A stretch of DNA of 64,000 bases from Ancylomarina sp. 16SWW S1-10-2 (GCF_009669305.1 NZ_SADB01000007.1:171496-235495), one strand, 5' to 3'; positions 1 through 9,938 are shown, counted from the stretch's first letter. A program made the numbers and translations. Notes: generated from the letters alone by a model not told the origin.

Positions 1-1107
1 AATAGTTGAACCGTTTTGTATTGAATTAATTCCCTCTATTACAATCTTATCACCTGTACTTAATCCTTTGGTTACGACATAATCGCTTCCGTTATTTAAG
101 GGGTAAATTACAATTTCGGTAGCTGAAACTTTTGAATCTTTATCCACGGTATAAACAAATTTTTTGTCTTGAATCTCGAAAGTGGCATTTTGTGGAATTA
201 ACAAACAGTTTTCGAGAGAATAAGGCAGAATGATAGTAGCTGTGCCACCACTTCGTAAAATACCATTCTCATTGGGGAAAGAAGCTCGAATACTTGCGGC
301 TCCTGTCGATTCATCAATGGTTCCACTAATGGTTTCGATAGTTCCCAATTCTATATAAATACTTCCATCGCTAAGCTTTAGTTGTACTTTAGGAAGACTT
401 TTGATAATGTCTTTTGTTGAGCTATTTTCTTTAGAGAGAGAAAGTAGTTTTTTCTCGGTGATTGAAAAGTAAGCGTACATACTCGAAAACTCTGTGACTG
501 TTGTCATGGCATCGCTCATGCTAGAACTAACCAAAGTTCCTAGGCGAAAAGGAATTTTGCCAATAATACCATCGGTAGGACTAGTTATTCGTGTGTAGGA
601 TAAATCTTTTTGGGCGCTTATCAATTGTGCTTCAGCCAAAGCCAATTGTGCTTTGTTGCTACCTAATTCATTTTGCGATAGCTGCACTTCGTAAGAGCTA
701 ATAATATTTCTATCTCCCAATGCCTTTTTGTTTTCGGCAGTTAGTTTTGCTGTAGCCACACTTGCATTAGCTACGGCCACATTTGCTTTTGCAACATTTA
801 CTGCTTCTTGGTATTGTACGGGGTCAATGCTAAATAGTAACTGACCTTTGCGTACAATTGAACCTTCATCTACTTTAACACCAGTTATAAAACCGGTTAC
901 TTTAGGCCAAATGCCAATGTCTTGTTTTCCTTTTATAGTAGAGGTAAATGTTTCGTTAAACTGTTGGTTTTCGGCTTTTACTTCTAAAACAGATAATTCC
1001 GGATTTGCTTTATTTTGATTTTCTTTTTCCCCACTGCAAGACGCTAATACAGTAAGGCTCATTACTATTATTACGATCTTGTTTAAAGATTTAATTCTTC
1101 TGTTCAT
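1..1107 (-). CDS. RND efflux periplasmic adaptor lipoprotein, 3' part cut by window edge
   Basis: The frame reads open from an ATG at 1107 to the first base, giving 369 residues without a stop. The N-terminus is a lipoprotein signal (MNRRIKSLNKIVIIVMSLTV then LASC, Cys about residue 24). Next come a biotinyl-lipoyl-like half (GIWPKVTGFITGVKVDEGSI), an alpha-helical hairpin rich in Ala/Gln/Glu, the second lipoyl half (YTRITSPTDGIIGKIP) and a beta-barrel region. This is the order of AcrA/MexA/CmeA-type adaptors, which link an inner-membrane RND pump to a TolC channel. The RND pump gene would be expected just left of the window. The AraC-type gene at 1254 is divergent and is the likely local regulator, which is inference from position. 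Only the last residues of the adaptor appear to be missing. Confidence 0.9.
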   Translation of the reverse strand, partial: MNRRIKSLNKIVIIVMSLTVLASCSGEKENQNKANPELSVLEVKAENQQFNETFTSTIKGKQDIGIWPKVTGFITGVKVDEGSIVRKGQLLFSIDPVQYQEAVNVAKANVAVANASVATAKLTAENKKALGDRNIISSYEVQLSQNELGSNKAQLALAEAQLISAQKDLSYTRITSPTDGIIGKIPFRLGTLVSSSMSDAMTTVTEFSSMYAYFSITEKKLLSLSKENSSTKDIIKSLPKVQLKLSDGSIYIELGTIETISGTIDESTGAASIRASFPNENGILRSGGTATIILPYSLENCLLIPQNATFEIQDKKFVYTVDKDSKVSATEIVIYPLNNGSDYVVTKGLSTGDKIVIEGINSIQNGSTI

Positions 1108-1228
1108 CTTCTTTCTATTTGTAATCAAATTATTTTATTGTCATTTTCTTGAAACAAAAGTAAGGGCTTAGAATCCTATATTATATATTGTAATTTGGGT
1201 AAAATAGATTACTATTTAGGTTTTTACT

Positions 1229-1236
1229 TATCTTTG
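1229..1236 (+). promoter_or_regulatory. -7 box TATCTTTG upstream of the AraC-type gene
   Basis: TATCTTTG fits the Bacteroidota -7 consensus TAnnTTTG and lies 17 nt before the ATG at 1254. No TTTG lies at the ideal -33 distance; the nearest (1194-1197) is too far. The transcript would have a very short leader. The 146-bp divergent gap also serves the adaptor gene. Confidence 0.45.
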
Positions 1237-1253
1237 AAAAAAATGAAGATGCA

Positions 1254-2159
1254 ATGGAGATCTATGATAACGTTAAAACTTACTTTTTAAATAACAATGA
1301 TGATATCAACGACTATTCTAATAGATTTTATATCAAATCGATTAGTGAGAGAAATATAAATGAGAAGAAACCTGATGATAAGTATTTAGAACCTCATAAA
1401 AGAGATTTTTTTGAAATAGCAATATTAGCACGCCACACTAAAAAAATAAGGATAGGTGAACAAACATTTAATAAAATGACGAATGGCTTGGCCATTGTTT
1501 CTCCTTTTCAGACCATAAGTTATGGTAAAAACAAAGAAGATGATAATGATGAGGGATATGTAATCAACTTTAAAACTTCTATTTTCGAAAATTTGAATCA
1601 AACTTATGAAGTACAAAATCAATTTCCTTTTTTTAAGATTCACACTTTACCTTTGTACTACTTGACCAAGGATGATTTTGCGGAAATTTTGCCCATTGCA
1701 GCAGAAATGTATAGGGAGGCAACAAGCAATAAGATGCATAGTTTAGAGATTATAAGATCTTTACTGCTCGTTTTTCTGTATAAAATAAAAAGAATAACTA
1801 AGAACAACGAAGGAATTATAAGCATGAATCGTTATGATGCCATCATGTCTAAATTCGAACAAATTATTCTTTCGAACGACAATACGTTTTTATCAGTAAA
1901 CGAATATGCTTCAAAAATGAATATTAGCCCAATATACCTTACGGAATGCGTAAAAAAGGCTACAGGTAAAAGTGCGCAGAAGATTATTATTGATTATAAG
2001 ATTTTGTATGCTCAAACACTACTTCACCAAGAGGAAAAATCCATAGCTGATATTGCCGACTCTCTAGGTTTTAATGAAGCGGCTAATTTTAATCAATTTT
2101 TTAAACGCAATACAGGAATCACAGCAAGTCAGTTTCGAAAAAAACAAAGAATAGTTTAG
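1254..2159 (+). CDS. AraC-family transcriptional regulator
   Basis: The protein has 301 residues. The N-terminal ~190 residues look like a cupin-type sensing domain, with the opening EPHKRDFFEIAIL typical of Bacteroidota AraC regulators. The C-terminal ~100 residues hold two helix-turn-helix motifs: SVNEYASKMNISPIYLTECV and SIADIADSLGFNEAANFNQF, followed by FKRNTGITASQFRK, the signature end of the AraC/XylS domain. It is divergent from an RND adaptor gene 146 bp away, so control of that efflux operon is a reasonable inference. The ligand cannot be told. The start at 1254 is preferred because an ATG at 1243 is in another frame and closes quickly. Confidence 0.9.
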   Translation: MEIYDNVKTYFLNNNDDINDYSNRFYIKSISERNINEKKPDDKYLEPHKRDFFEIAILARHTKKIRIGEQTFNKMTNGLAIVSPFQTISYGKNKEDDNDEGYVINFKTSIFENLNQTYEVQNQFPFFKIHTLPLYYLTKDDFAEILPIAAEMYREATSNKMHSLEIIRSLLLVFLYKIKRITKNNEGIISMNRYDAIMSKFEQIILSNDNTFLSVNEYASKMNISPIYLTECVKKATGKSAQKIIIDYKILYAQTLLHQEEKSIADIADSLGFNEAANFNQFFKRNTGITASQFRKKQRIV

Positions 2160-2445
2160 TGGATTAAGAGAAATTGGCATTTAGCAGCATAGAAAATTGA
2201 AACATTATAGATCTACGGCTAGGATCGAAGCAATAATCATAAAATAAATCGCCTCCCATTTTTAATGGATAAAACCTTCCCTTAATAAATCGACTTTATC
2301 ATCTTTATTCTAAATATATCCAATTAATGTCTCATTCTGTAGCCAATTAATCCTCACTCCTATTTATTTATTGTTTGCCTAATAATACTTTAATCATAAA
2401 CTTACAACGCACTAATTTACTGCAAACATAAATTATTATGAATGC

Positions 2446-3603
2446 TTATTCATTGTAAAAATCACAAACCTTTTTAAATACAAACTTAAGATCTTCGTCA
2501 ATCTGTTTTGATGCTACATTGCTTGTTGGAAATGGATTTTCATGAGTGTATTCCCTATCAAAATCTAGTTCGTCTACTTTAATATCAATATCACGATAAG
2601 CTCCTTTTAGGGTATTAATTACTTCGTAAGATGGTATGACACTGTCTTTCTTAAGCGTTATGGCATAAATTTCATTTTCATGTTTTTTCAACAATCCCTC
2701 TCTAAAAATTCTTATCTTCTGATAATCGAGCAATGAATAGAATATTTTTCCTTCCAAATGTTCTTTCATATAATGATTAAGTAGATCGTCTTTTTGTAAA
2801 ATTTTGTCAATATGTTCAACTAAAAATGAATACAAAGCAACATTAGTTTCACTATCCAAAATAAATTTAGAAACTGGTGATAAACGATTAAATGTTGCAC
2901 CACTACAAAACAAGCAGACCTTCGTATTAGAAAAATAATTATTGTGATTCGTTAATTTAAGGGTTTGAGCAAGAAATCCCCCAATTGAATAGGCAAAAAA
3001 ATCAAATTCAAAATCCTTACTGATATAAGCATGCTCACCCGCTTTACATTCTTCAATTAGCTGAAGAACATCATAGTAGGTTTGTAAACCTGACCATATA
3101 AAACGCTGTGGCATTGAATGTAAACGCATACTAATGGCAACATTTGACAACGTTGATTGTAAAATATTAGGATACCTTTGTTTTCTCTGCTCGCTCAATG
3201 AGTACATATCTCTTTTACTACTCCAATGCTTTGGAGCTCGCTGCATATGAAATGCTGTTGGAAATAAAACGACGCTACTCCCCGTACCTTCACAAATAGA
3301 GTTTGCCCATGGTAAATATTTGTTCCAATCTTTTTCATTAAAACCATGAAATAAGAAGATTACCTTTTTGGAAGTATTTATGCCTTTTGGTTTTACGATA
3401 TGATATTTGAAAAAACGGTTTTCTTCAACACAAATATCCTTAATATGAACATTATCTTCAATGGTTCCAACCTCAGTAAAAAAAGGAGGATTATGCTTAA
3501 AATCTTTATTATGCGTAGTACAATGATAGTCTAGGACTCCAGGAAGTATTTTATAAGCTAAAGATTCAAATTTGTATTCTTTCAATTCAATTTCGTCATT
3601 CAT
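2446..3603 (-). CDS. alpha/beta-hydrolase fold protein (DUF6051-like)
   Basis: The 385-residue protein has no signal peptide. It carries an oxyanion-type HGFNEKDW motif after a hydrophobic strand (KKVIFLFHGF), a nucleophile elbow FAYSIGGFLAQ in which the usual first Gly of GxSxG is Ala, and a late EYTHENPF segment that could supply the catalytic His. These support a serine hydrolase of the alpha/beta class. The length and overall pattern resemble a Bacteroidota family I recall as DUF6051, but I hold that name loosely. The substrate is unknown. The gene stands alone, with 286 bp and 376 bp of non-coding sequence on its two sides. Confidence 0.7.
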   Translation of the reverse strand: MNDEIELKEYKFESLAYKILPGVLDYHCTTHNKDFKHNPPFFTEVGTIEDNVHIKDICVEENRFFKYHIVKPKGINTSKKVIFLFHGFNEKDWNKYLPWANSICEGTGSSVVLFPTAFHMQRAPKHWSSKRDMYSLSEQRKQRYPNILQSTLSNVAISMRLHSMPQRFIWSGLQTYYDVLQLIEECKAGEHAYISKDFEFDFFAYSIGGFLAQTLKLTNHNNYFSNTKVCLFCSGATFNRLSPVSKFILDSETNVALYSFLVEHIDKILQKDDLLNHYMKEHLEGKIFYSLLDYQKIRIFREGLLKKHENEIYAITLKKDSVIPSYEVINTLKGAYRDIDIKVDELDFDREYTHENPFPTSNVASKQIDEDLKFVFKKVCDFYNE

Positions 3604-3979
3604 ATTTCCTTTGTTTAAAACGCTAACAAATTTAAAAATTTTGATTGCTTTTTATGTTAGGTTTTCCTATAAATTTGAAGCTAATTCAGCTTTAGTATTA
3701 AGCACCAACAACATCTTACATATAAGTTTTATAAAATCTAATCTATCAAAATACAATATCTTTTATTAATAATTATATCCTCAAATAGAATACAATTCGC
3801 TAAACTATAAGTACATCAACTCCTCATAATTATCTTTAGAGGTCGGTAAAATGCATTGCACAAACAAATTTTCATGAATGTATGGCTGTATGTGGGCTTT
3901 CAATTAACAAACTTAAGCTGGAAATTAAATGGACTTGTATTCGACGATGTAGGCACATTTAAACCTCAATCAGGATAGG
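3604..3979. other. intergenic, nothing recognised
   Basis: These 376 bp lie between a hydrolase gene and the end of a LytTR regulator gene. The sequence is AT-rich, and short open frames here have no family features. No clear terminator, RNA or repeat was found. Confidence 0.5.
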
Positions 3980-4714
3980 TTATAGAAACTTCTTTTTAAC
4001 AAATTCGTCGAAACCCTCTTTATACTGTCTACTAACAGGAATGTGCTCTTTACCAAAAACAATCCGATATCGTTCAATGGTTGTCACCTTTTCGAGATTG
4101 ACAATAAAGGAACGATGAACACGCATAAAATTTTCTTTGGGGAGTTTATCTTCGAACGATTTCATGGTTGCATTAATAACCAAAGGTGTATTCTCCGATT
4201 CCAGGTAAATTTTCACATAATCTTTCAATCCCTCAATATAAATAATATCCTGATAATTAATTCGTCGAATCTGATAATTGGCTTTCACAAACAAATAATC
4301 ATTATTTGTGCTTATTTCACTTTCTGATGATGTATTGGAGGCAGATTCTATTAAATCAAATTGCTCTTTTGCATGAATCGCTGCTTTAAAAAAAACTTCG
4401 TAACTAACAGGTTTCAATAAATAATCTAGGGCATGTAGCTGAAAACCTTCTACTGCATATTTTTCGTAGGCAGTGGTAAAAATCACCTTATTATCGCCAT
4501 GAAGTGTTCTAGCAAAATCAACACCTGTTAAATCAGGCATCTGGATATCTAAATAAATAAGCTGAACCTCATGATCTTGAAGAAATTCCATGGCATCAAT
4601 GGGGTTATCAAATTCACCCATAAGTTCTAAAAAAGGGGTCTTTTTTATGTGTGAAACCATTAATCCTAATGCCAAAGGTTCGTCATCAATTGCTATACAG
4701 GTAATTTTCTTCAT
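3980..4714 (-). CDS. LytTR-type response regulator
   Basis: The 244-residue protein has an N-terminal CheY-like receiver domain (residues ~4-120): acidic pocket AIDDEP, phospho-acceptor Asp in VQLIYLDIQMPDLTG, Thr in VIFTTAYEKYA and Lys in YLLKPVS. The C-terminal LytTR DNA-binding domain (~140-240) shows IIYIEGLKDYVKIYLE, MRVHRSFIVNLEKV and HIPVSRQYKEGF. It is the partner of the LytS-like kinase encoded 166 bp upstream on the same strand. The pair follows the efflux genes on this strand, so a role in controlling that operon is plausible but not shown. No second regulator domain is present. Confidence 0.95.
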   Translation of the reverse strand: MKKITCIAIDDEPLALGLMVSHIKKTPFLELMGEFDNPIDAMEFLQDHEVQLIYLDIQMPDLTGVDFARTLHGDNKVIFTTAYEKYAVEGFQLHALDYLLKPVSYEVFFKAAIHAKEQFDLIESASNTSSESEISTNNDYLFVKANYQIRRINYQDIIYIEGLKDYVKIYLESENTPLVINATMKSFEDKLPKENFMRVHRSFIVNLEKVTTIERYRIVFGKEHIPVSRQYKEGFDEFVKKKFL

Positions 4715-4880
4715 CGCTTCAATTTATGCTCGTTATTCAATAAAACTACTAATTCCCCTATCATCACCCAAAAAAGACTAGAAAACCACATCCTAATCGA
4801 TCATCAAAGAGTTTGTGTATTAAAATTCTATCCAAACCAAATCCAAAAATTCTAAGGCTGGTAAAGATAATAGAGACAAA

Positions 4881-5939
4881 CTAAATGGGGATGACTAATT
4901 CTACAATAAATGTATTGTTATGAATATCCATTTTTAAATTGGCCTTATCTCCATACATTAAATCAAGTCTTTTCTTTACATTGGTAATTCCTAATCCACC
5001 CTTTTTATTTGGCTCTTGCGAACTTTGCGATGAAATACTGTTTTCACAATAAAACTTAAGCTTATTATTCTCTGTTGTAAGCGAAATTCTTATGAATGAT
5101 TTTTCACGATAGCTAATACCATGCTTAAAGGTATTTTCTATAAAAGGAATAAATAATAGAGGAGGAATCGTTACATTCACAACATTCTCCTGAATATCAA
5201 CATCTAAAGTAACCTTAGAGTTTAAACGTTGTCGCATTAACTCAATGTAATTTCTGGTAAATTCAAACTCCTTACTTAGCTCTATCCGTTTAATATCCGA
5301 ATCATAGATCAAATAGCGCATCAAACCAGAAAGTTTTTCTACCGATTTTTGAGCCCTATCCCCATCAATGGCTATAAGTGCATAAATATTATTTAAAGCA
5401 TTAAAAAAGAAGTGTGGACTAATCTGAATTTTCAGAAAGGCTAGCTCCGTATTAAGGCGTTCCTTTTCTATTTCTTTTTGTTCCTCTTTATTGTGTGTCA
5501 AACGTTGTAGATTTGCCATGCCTGTACTAAATCCGAGTACAATAATCAATAATAAAAAATTATCAACCAATTTAGGGTGCAAACCCAAGGCATTTTTGCG
5601 AGGAATTTCTTTGCCTTCTATAATTTTCAAAGGCCTTAAATTATCTAGCTGAAATAAATCGTAAAGGTGCTGTGAAGCAAAAAGTAATGTAAATGCAAAG
5701 AGCAATAAAACAGCAAAGAAGTATACCTTCCTTTTATTAAAGAAGAAATGAGGTGTAATGATTAGATAATTAACATAGAACGCCACAATCATAATGCTTA
5801 ATTGGTAGTAATAACTATAAATCCAAAAAATTGCTCGATCATTATTACTGTCAAACACAAAAATTGGAAGAATCATAAAAAGTAATAAGCCAATCATATG
5901 TGGCAACCACTTTTCTATTCTGTTTTTAGGAATTTCCAT
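4881..5939 (-). CDS. LytS-like sensor histidine kinase (His_kinase family)
   Basis: The 352-residue protein has about four N-terminal membrane spans (residues ~13-145) with no obvious extracellular sensor domain. A short coiled region leads into the His_kinase box, FLKIQISPHFFFNALNNIYA, with the phospho-acceptor His near residue 175. The ATPase region has IPPLLFIPFIENTFKHGI (N box) and GGLGITNVKKRLDLMYG (G box). This is the standard Bacteroidota kinase paired with LytTR regulators. It is transcribed toward the regulator gene and lies downstream of the efflux block, separated from it by a long hairpin at 6025-6081. Confidence 0.95.
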   Translation of the reverse strand: MEIPKNRIEKWLPHMIGLLLFMILPIFVFDSNNDRAIFWIYSYYYQLSIMIVAFYVNYLIITPHFFFNKRKVYFFAVLLLFAFTLLFASQHLYDLFQLDNLRPLKIIEGKEIPRKNALGLHPKLVDNFLLLIIVLGFSTGMANLQRLTHNKEEQKEIEKERLNTELAFLKIQISPHFFFNALNNIYALIAIDGDRAQKSVEKLSGLMRYLIYDSDIKRIELSKEFEFTRNYIELMRQRLNSKVTLDVDIQENVVNVTIPPLLFIPFIENTFKHGISYREKSFIRISLTTENNKLKFYCENSISSQSSQEPNKKGGLGITNVKKRLDLMYGDKANLKMDIHNNTFIVELVIPI

Positions 5940-6024
5940 ATTGTAAATTTACTATTTTTAAAGAATGACTGATACAATGCACTAAATGATTTTATTGCTT
6001 TTGTGTTTTAATAATTCAAATGAG

Positions 6025-6081
6025 AAAGCCCAGTAGATAATTTAATAACTTTCGATATTTATAAATTACCTAATGGGCTTT
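6025..6081 (-). terminator. long imperfect hairpin between efflux block and kinase gene
   Basis: AAAGCCCAGTAGATAATTTA at 6025-6044 pairs, with a few mismatches, with the sequence ending TAATGGGCTTT at about 6060-6081. It lies just after the stop of the small exported protein gene. There is no strong T-run, so it could be a weak terminator or an mRNA-stabilising hairpin. Confidence 0.45.
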
Positions 6082-6102
6082 ACTGTACTCTAATAAGAAT
6101 TC

Positions 6103-6432
6103 TTATCGTCTTCTATTAGGTCTTTCTGCTGGTGGTGCAAGTTCTTTAATTTTTTCAAAATCAAAACCAGCTTCATCGAATGCTTTTTCAACGCCTTCTC
6201 CTCCAGGGATTTTGGCCTCTCTTATTTCTTTCATAAGAGCTTTAGCATCATCGGCAGTCAAAGATTCACTATCGTAATTAGCTAAAATTTTGTTTACTTT
6301 TTTTATTTGTTTGGTAGTAAGTGTTTCTACTTGCTCTTGTCGTGGTTTTCTCTCTGGTCGTTCCTGAGCCATTAGTCCACTTACGTTTAAGGTCATAAAA
6401 CCTACTAATGCAATAAAAAGAAATTTTTTCAT
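6103..6432 (-). CDS. small exported charged protein in efflux operon
   Basis: The 109-residue protein starts with a clear Sec signal (MKKFLFIALVGFMTLNVSGL, cut after MAQ). The mature part is short and highly charged, beginning ERPERKPRQEQ and ending PPAERPNRRR. A helical middle (KQIKKVNKILANYDSESLTADDAKALMKEI) resembles helix-loop-helix modules, with a possible acidic loop NYDSESLTADD that is EF-hand-like but incomplete. I do not recognise a named family. It lies 41 bp downstream of the MacB-like permease gene on the same strand, so a periplasmic accessory role for the pump, or a stress sensor, is inference only. Confidence 0.75.
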   Translation of the reverse strand: MKKFLFIALVGFMTLNVSGLMAQERPERKPRQEQVETLTTKQIKKVNKILANYDSESLTADDAKALMKEIREAKIPGGEGVEKAFDEAGFDFEKIKELAPPAERPNRRR

Positions 6433-6473
6433 TTTACTAAAATTTAAAGTTTATAAATATATTGAAAATTAAA

Positions 6474-7694
6474 TTACTCATGTCGCAAAGCAACAATAGG
6501 ATCGAGAGCCGATGCTTTTCGGGCTGGATACCAACCGAAGAAAACACCGATAAATGTACATACCATAAAGGACATTACAACAGAACTTTCGGTGATTAAA
6601 ACGGGCCAGTTCATGACATGTTCAACAATAAAGGAGGCTAAATAGCCCAATAGAACACCTATAATTCCACCAAAAACACTCAAAAGCATGGCTTCAATTA
6701 AAAATTGCCATAGAATGTCTTTCCCTTTTCCACCAATTGCTAATCGCAGGCCAATTTCACGTGTTCTTTCAGTAACAGACACATACATAATATTCATAAT
6801 TCCAATACCACCTACCAATAAGGATATGGCCGATATGGAACCTAATAAAACAACCAAAAGTTCCGATATGGATCCAAAATTACTAATGAGTTCTTCCTGA
6901 GTTCTGATTTCAAAATCATTATCTTCAGCATCTTTCAATCCATGACTACTACGCAAGAGTTCCTCAATTTCGGCACTGGTTTCGGTAATTTTATCTTCCG
7001 ATTTTGCCGAAAATACAATGGCTCGCAAATACGTTTCGCGAGTAATCCTTTTCATGATGGTAGAGTAAGGTGCCAAGATCACATCATCTTGGTCGTCGCC
7101 AAAAGTATTATCGCCCTTTTCTTTAAATACACCAATCACCTTAAAGGGAATTTTTTCGAAACGCACGGTCTGTCCTATCGGATCAGTCCCATCGGGGAAA
7201 ATATTATCAACAATAGTTTGACCCAAAACACAAACTTTAGCTGCTGTTTTAATTTCCTTGGCCGTATAAAATCGCCCCGAAGAAATCTCATATTTCTTAA
7301 TTGTAATATATTCTTCATTTCCACCATTAATACTCGTAGGCCAGTTATTTGAACCAGAAACCACCTGTCCCGAAGTGTTCATTTCTGGAGAGATAGCTGT
7401 AACCATCGTACAATTTTTAGACAGGTAAGCAACATCCTTTTCTTTTAGGGTTTGCGAGCTTGTTCTACCCTGCTGAACGCCACCTCTATTACGACTTGCA
7501 GGCATCACGTTAATAAGATTTGTACCCATAGAAGCAATACTACTTTTAATGCTTTCGTTTGATCCCTGACCAATGGCTAGCATGGTAATAACAGCTCCTA
7601 CACCAATCACAATTCCCAACATGGTAAGAAAGGACCGCAATTTATTTCGTCTAATAGCCGAAATGGCTATTTTTAACAGATTAATAATCTTCAT
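6474..7694 (-). CDS. macB: MacB-like ABC transporter permease
   Basis: The 406-residue protein has the FtsX/MacB architecture: TM1 (LRSFLTMLGIVIGVGAVITM), a large MacB_PCD periplasmic domain (~50-270), then three C-terminal membrane spans (LLVVLLGSISAISLLVGGIG, a second pair near 325-390) and the terminal ARKASALDPIVALRHE. The motif ERTREIGLRLAIG after TM2 is the coupling helix contacting the ATPase. Unlike Proteobacterial MacB, the ATPase is a separate gene just upstream. It works with the adaptor and TolC encoded in the same run of genes to export a substrate that the sequence does not reveal. Confidence 0.93.
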   Translation of the reverse strand: MKIINLLKIAISAIRRNKLRSFLTMLGIVIGVGAVITMLAIGQGSNESIKSSIASMGTNLINVMPASRNRGGVQQGRTSSQTLKEKDVAYLSKNCTMVTAISPEMNTSGQVVSGSNNWPTSINGGNEEYITIKKYEISSGRFYTAKEIKTAAKVCVLGQTIVDNIFPDGTDPIGQTVRFEKIPFKVIGVFKEKGDNTFGDDQDDVILAPYSTIMKRITRETYLRAIVFSAKSEDKITETSAEIEELLRSSHGLKDAEDNDFEIRTQEELISNFGSISELLVVLLGSISAISLLVGGIGIMNIMYVSVTERTREIGLRLAIGGKGKDILWQFLIEAMLLSVFGGIIGVLLGYLASFIVEHVMNWPVLITESSVVMSFMVCTFIGVFFGWYPARKASALDPIVALRHE

Positions 7695-7717
7695 ATCTCT
7701 TATTTTTCAATGTGTGA

Positions 7718-8476
7718 TTAGGATGAAAAGTTATAATCATCATCTTTTAAATCAAGAATAGATTGTTTGGCATCACCTCGGTCTTTCACAATCATATCTT
7801 TTATAAGTCTACCATCTCGAAAAACTACATTTCGCTTTGTAAAACGAGCAATCTCCGCTTCGTGGGTTACAAATCCAATGGTAATACCCTTTTCATTTAG
7901 TTCCTGAAACAAGGCCATAATCTCAAAAGAAGTACGAGAATCAAGGTTTCCTGTAGCTTCGTCTGCCAAAATAATCACCGGATTATTCACCAAGGAACGC
8001 GCAATAGCTACACGCTGCTGCTGTCCTCCTGACATTTGATTAGACAAATGCTTCATTCTGTCTTTTAGCCCCACAGCAATTAAAGCTTCCTCCGCTCTTT
8101 CTCGTCGTAACTTACTATTCACTGCCCCGTTGTATAGCAAGGGTAATTCAACATTTTCCAAAGCACTGGTTCGTGGCAACAAATTGTAGGATTGAAACAC
8201 AAAACCCAGCTTGGTATTTCTAATCTCGGCCAATTCGTTTCTCTTTAAGGTTTTTACATTTTTACCATCCAAAAAATAATCTCCCTCTGAGGCTGTATCT
8301 AAACAACCCAAAATATTTAATAGCGTTGATTTACCGGAACCACTGGTACCCATTATGGCAACAAATTCTCCTTTATCAATTGTCAGATCTACACCACGTA
8401 GAGCTCTTACAATTTCGTCACCAACCTGATAGTTCTTATGTAAGTTTTTTATTTCTATAATCGAATTATTACTCAT
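7718..8476 (-). CDS. MacB/LolD-type ABC transporter ATPase
   Basis: The protein has Walker [11 protein letters not shown]-loop [12 protein letters not shown], signature [14 protein letters not shown], Walker [14 protein letters not shown] and H-loop VTHE, all intact. The frame is open to 8518, but the ATG at 8476 ([19 protein letters not shown]) is chosen because family members start about there. This gives 252 residues. The C-terminus has ~20 extra polar residues ([14 protein letters not shown]). It energises the permease encoded 23 bp downstream. The tight spacing with both neighbours supports one transcript. Confidence 0.95.
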   Translation of the reverse strand: MSNNSIIEIKNLHKNYQVGDEIVRALRGVDLTIDKGEFVAIMGTSGSGKSTLLNILGCLDTASEGDYFLDGKNVKTLKRNELAEIRNTKLGFVFQSYNLLPRTSALENVELPLLYNGAVNSKLRRERAEEALIAVGLKDRMKHLSNQMSGGQQQRVAIARSLVNNPVIILADEATGNLDSRTSFEIMALFQELNEKGITIGFVTHEAEIARFTKRNVVFRDGRLIKDMIVKDRGDAKQSILDLKDDDYNFSS

Positions 8477-8591
8477 TTTCCAAAATATTTGGTTAAAATC
8501 CAATTCACTTAAAAGCAACAGACACTTAAAAATTACGCTGTTTATACTATAGATAAACCTTGCTCTCTGTCACCCATTAGCTGTGAACATG

Positions 8592-9875
8592 CTATTTTTT
8601 TCCGCGTCCTGGTCTAGTTGGTGCAAAAGGATTACTTTCCTTTTCTTCTTCTACTTCCGTTGTTTCTTCTGCTTTACCTTTTTTCATAGATACAACCACT
8701 TCCTGACCTTCTTTTAATCCCGATAAAATTTCAATCTGACTTCCATCACTAATCCCAATTTCCACTTGTACCGGTTTAATAATTTCGCCCTCTTTAATCC
8801 AAAATGTTTTGTGAGAATCATCTTCTTCTGCCATTGCAGCCGGTCTTTGTCTTTCACCTGAAGTAGATGATCTCATACCAGTTACCCTGCCTTTTCCACC
8901 ATTAGGATGTTCCATTTTTTGATTATCGGGCAAACTACTCATGTATTCCTTCATCATTTCCCTATCAGGTGTAAAACGAACACCTTTACCTGAAGCCAAT
9001 AAAACATTCTCTGCTTCCTGAACATAGGCTGTAATACTAGCTGTCATACCCGGTTTAAGTTTCTTATCTGGATTTTGAACCAAAATAATCACAGTATATG
9101 TAATTACGTTTGATTCCTCGGTAGGCTCCAAATGAATTTCGGATATCTTACCCGTAAAAGTATCATCAGAAAAAGCATCCACAGTAAATTCTACTCGCTG
9201 ATCCAATTTAATTTGTCCTATATCAGCCTCATCAATATCGGCTTCAACCTGCATTTCGGAAAGATCATTGGTGATAATGAACAACTCGGGCGTACTATAA
9301 CCAGCGGTTACGGTATTTCCTTCTTCCACTTTTACATCCTTCACAATTCCGTCAATTGGGGAATAAATACTGGCATAACCTAAATTACGATTGGCTTTTT
9401 CTACGCTTGCTTGTCCCGACTTTAATGAGGCTTTACTTAATTTATAAGTATAAACAGCTTGGTCGTATTCACTTTCTGCTAAAACATTTTGATCAAACAA
9501 GGTTTTCATCCTCTTTAGGTTCTTACCTTGATATTCGTAATCAGCTTCGGCTTCTTCCAACTGAGCTTCGGCCGTTTTAAGTGTCGACAACAAAGTAGAT
9601 TTATCCAATTCTGCAATAAGTTGTCCCTTTTTCACAATCGAATTGTAATCCACATAAAGTGTTTCAATCACACCCGACACCTGACAACCTACATCAATAG
9701 TTTCGGTAGCTTCTAGAGTTCCTGTAGCGGTTACTGTATTACTGATAGTACCACGAGCGACTTTTACAGTGTCAAAAATATAACTTGAATTGCTGTCTTT
9801 TGTAAGGAAAAACACAATTCCCGCTACAGCTATTAGGGCCACAACAGATGCATAAATTAATCTTTTCTTATTCAT
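8592..9875 (-). CDS. macA: MacA-like periplasmic adaptor (HlyD family)
   Basis: The 427-residue protein has an N-terminal membrane anchor (LIYASVVALIAVAGIVFFLT). Domains follow in the MacA order: first lipoyl half (TATGTLEATETIDVGCQVSG), helical hairpin (~90-165), second lipoyl half (LGYASIYSPIDGIVKDVKVE), beta-barrel (VEFTVDAFSDDTFTGKISEI) and membrane-proximal domain. An insert at ~310-345 rich in Gly/Arg/Ser and an acidic C-terminus ending NPFAPTRPGRGKK are less usual. It bridges the MacB-like ATPase and permease encoded downstream to the TolC-like channel encoded 63 bp upstream. Confidence 0.94.
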   Translation of the reverse strand: MNKKRLIYASVVALIAVAGIVFFLTKDSNSSYIFDTVKVARGTISNTVTATGTLEATETIDVGCQVSGVIETLYVDYNSIVKKGQLIAELDKSTLLSTLKTAEAQLEEAEADYEYQGKNLKRMKTLFDQNVLAESEYDQAVYTYKLSKASLKSGQASVEKANRNLGYASIYSPIDGIVKDVKVEEGNTVTAGYSTPELFIITNDLSEMQVEADIDEADIGQIKLDQRVEFTVDAFSDDTFTGKISEIHLEPTEESNVITYTVIILVQNPDKKLKPGMTASITAYVQEAENVLLASGKGVRFTPDREMMKEYMSSLPDNQKMEHPNGGKGRVTGMRSSTSGERQRPAAMAEEDDSHKTFWIKEGEIIKPVQVEIGISDGSQIEILSGLKEGQEVVVSMKKGKAEETTEVEEEKESNPFAPTRPGRGKK

Positions 9876-9938
9876 ATCTTGAACTTTTTATTTTACTAAT
9901 TATCTAATTATTCTGCCTAAAATCGAAGAGAAATAAAG

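Noticed and set aside
3572-3769. 65-residue plus-strand frame in the gap after the hydrolase
   Set aside because: It begins inside the hydrolase gene on the other strand and has only AT-rich, random-looking composition.
4043-4327. 94-residue plus-strand frame inside the LytTR regulator gene
   Set aside because: It lies antisense within a well-supported gene and shows no family features; the same holds for the other frames antisense to or inside the annotated genes.
7718-8518. Start of the ABC ATPase at 8518
   Set aside because: The first 14 residues are not family-like; the ATG at 8476 gives the usual N-terminus.
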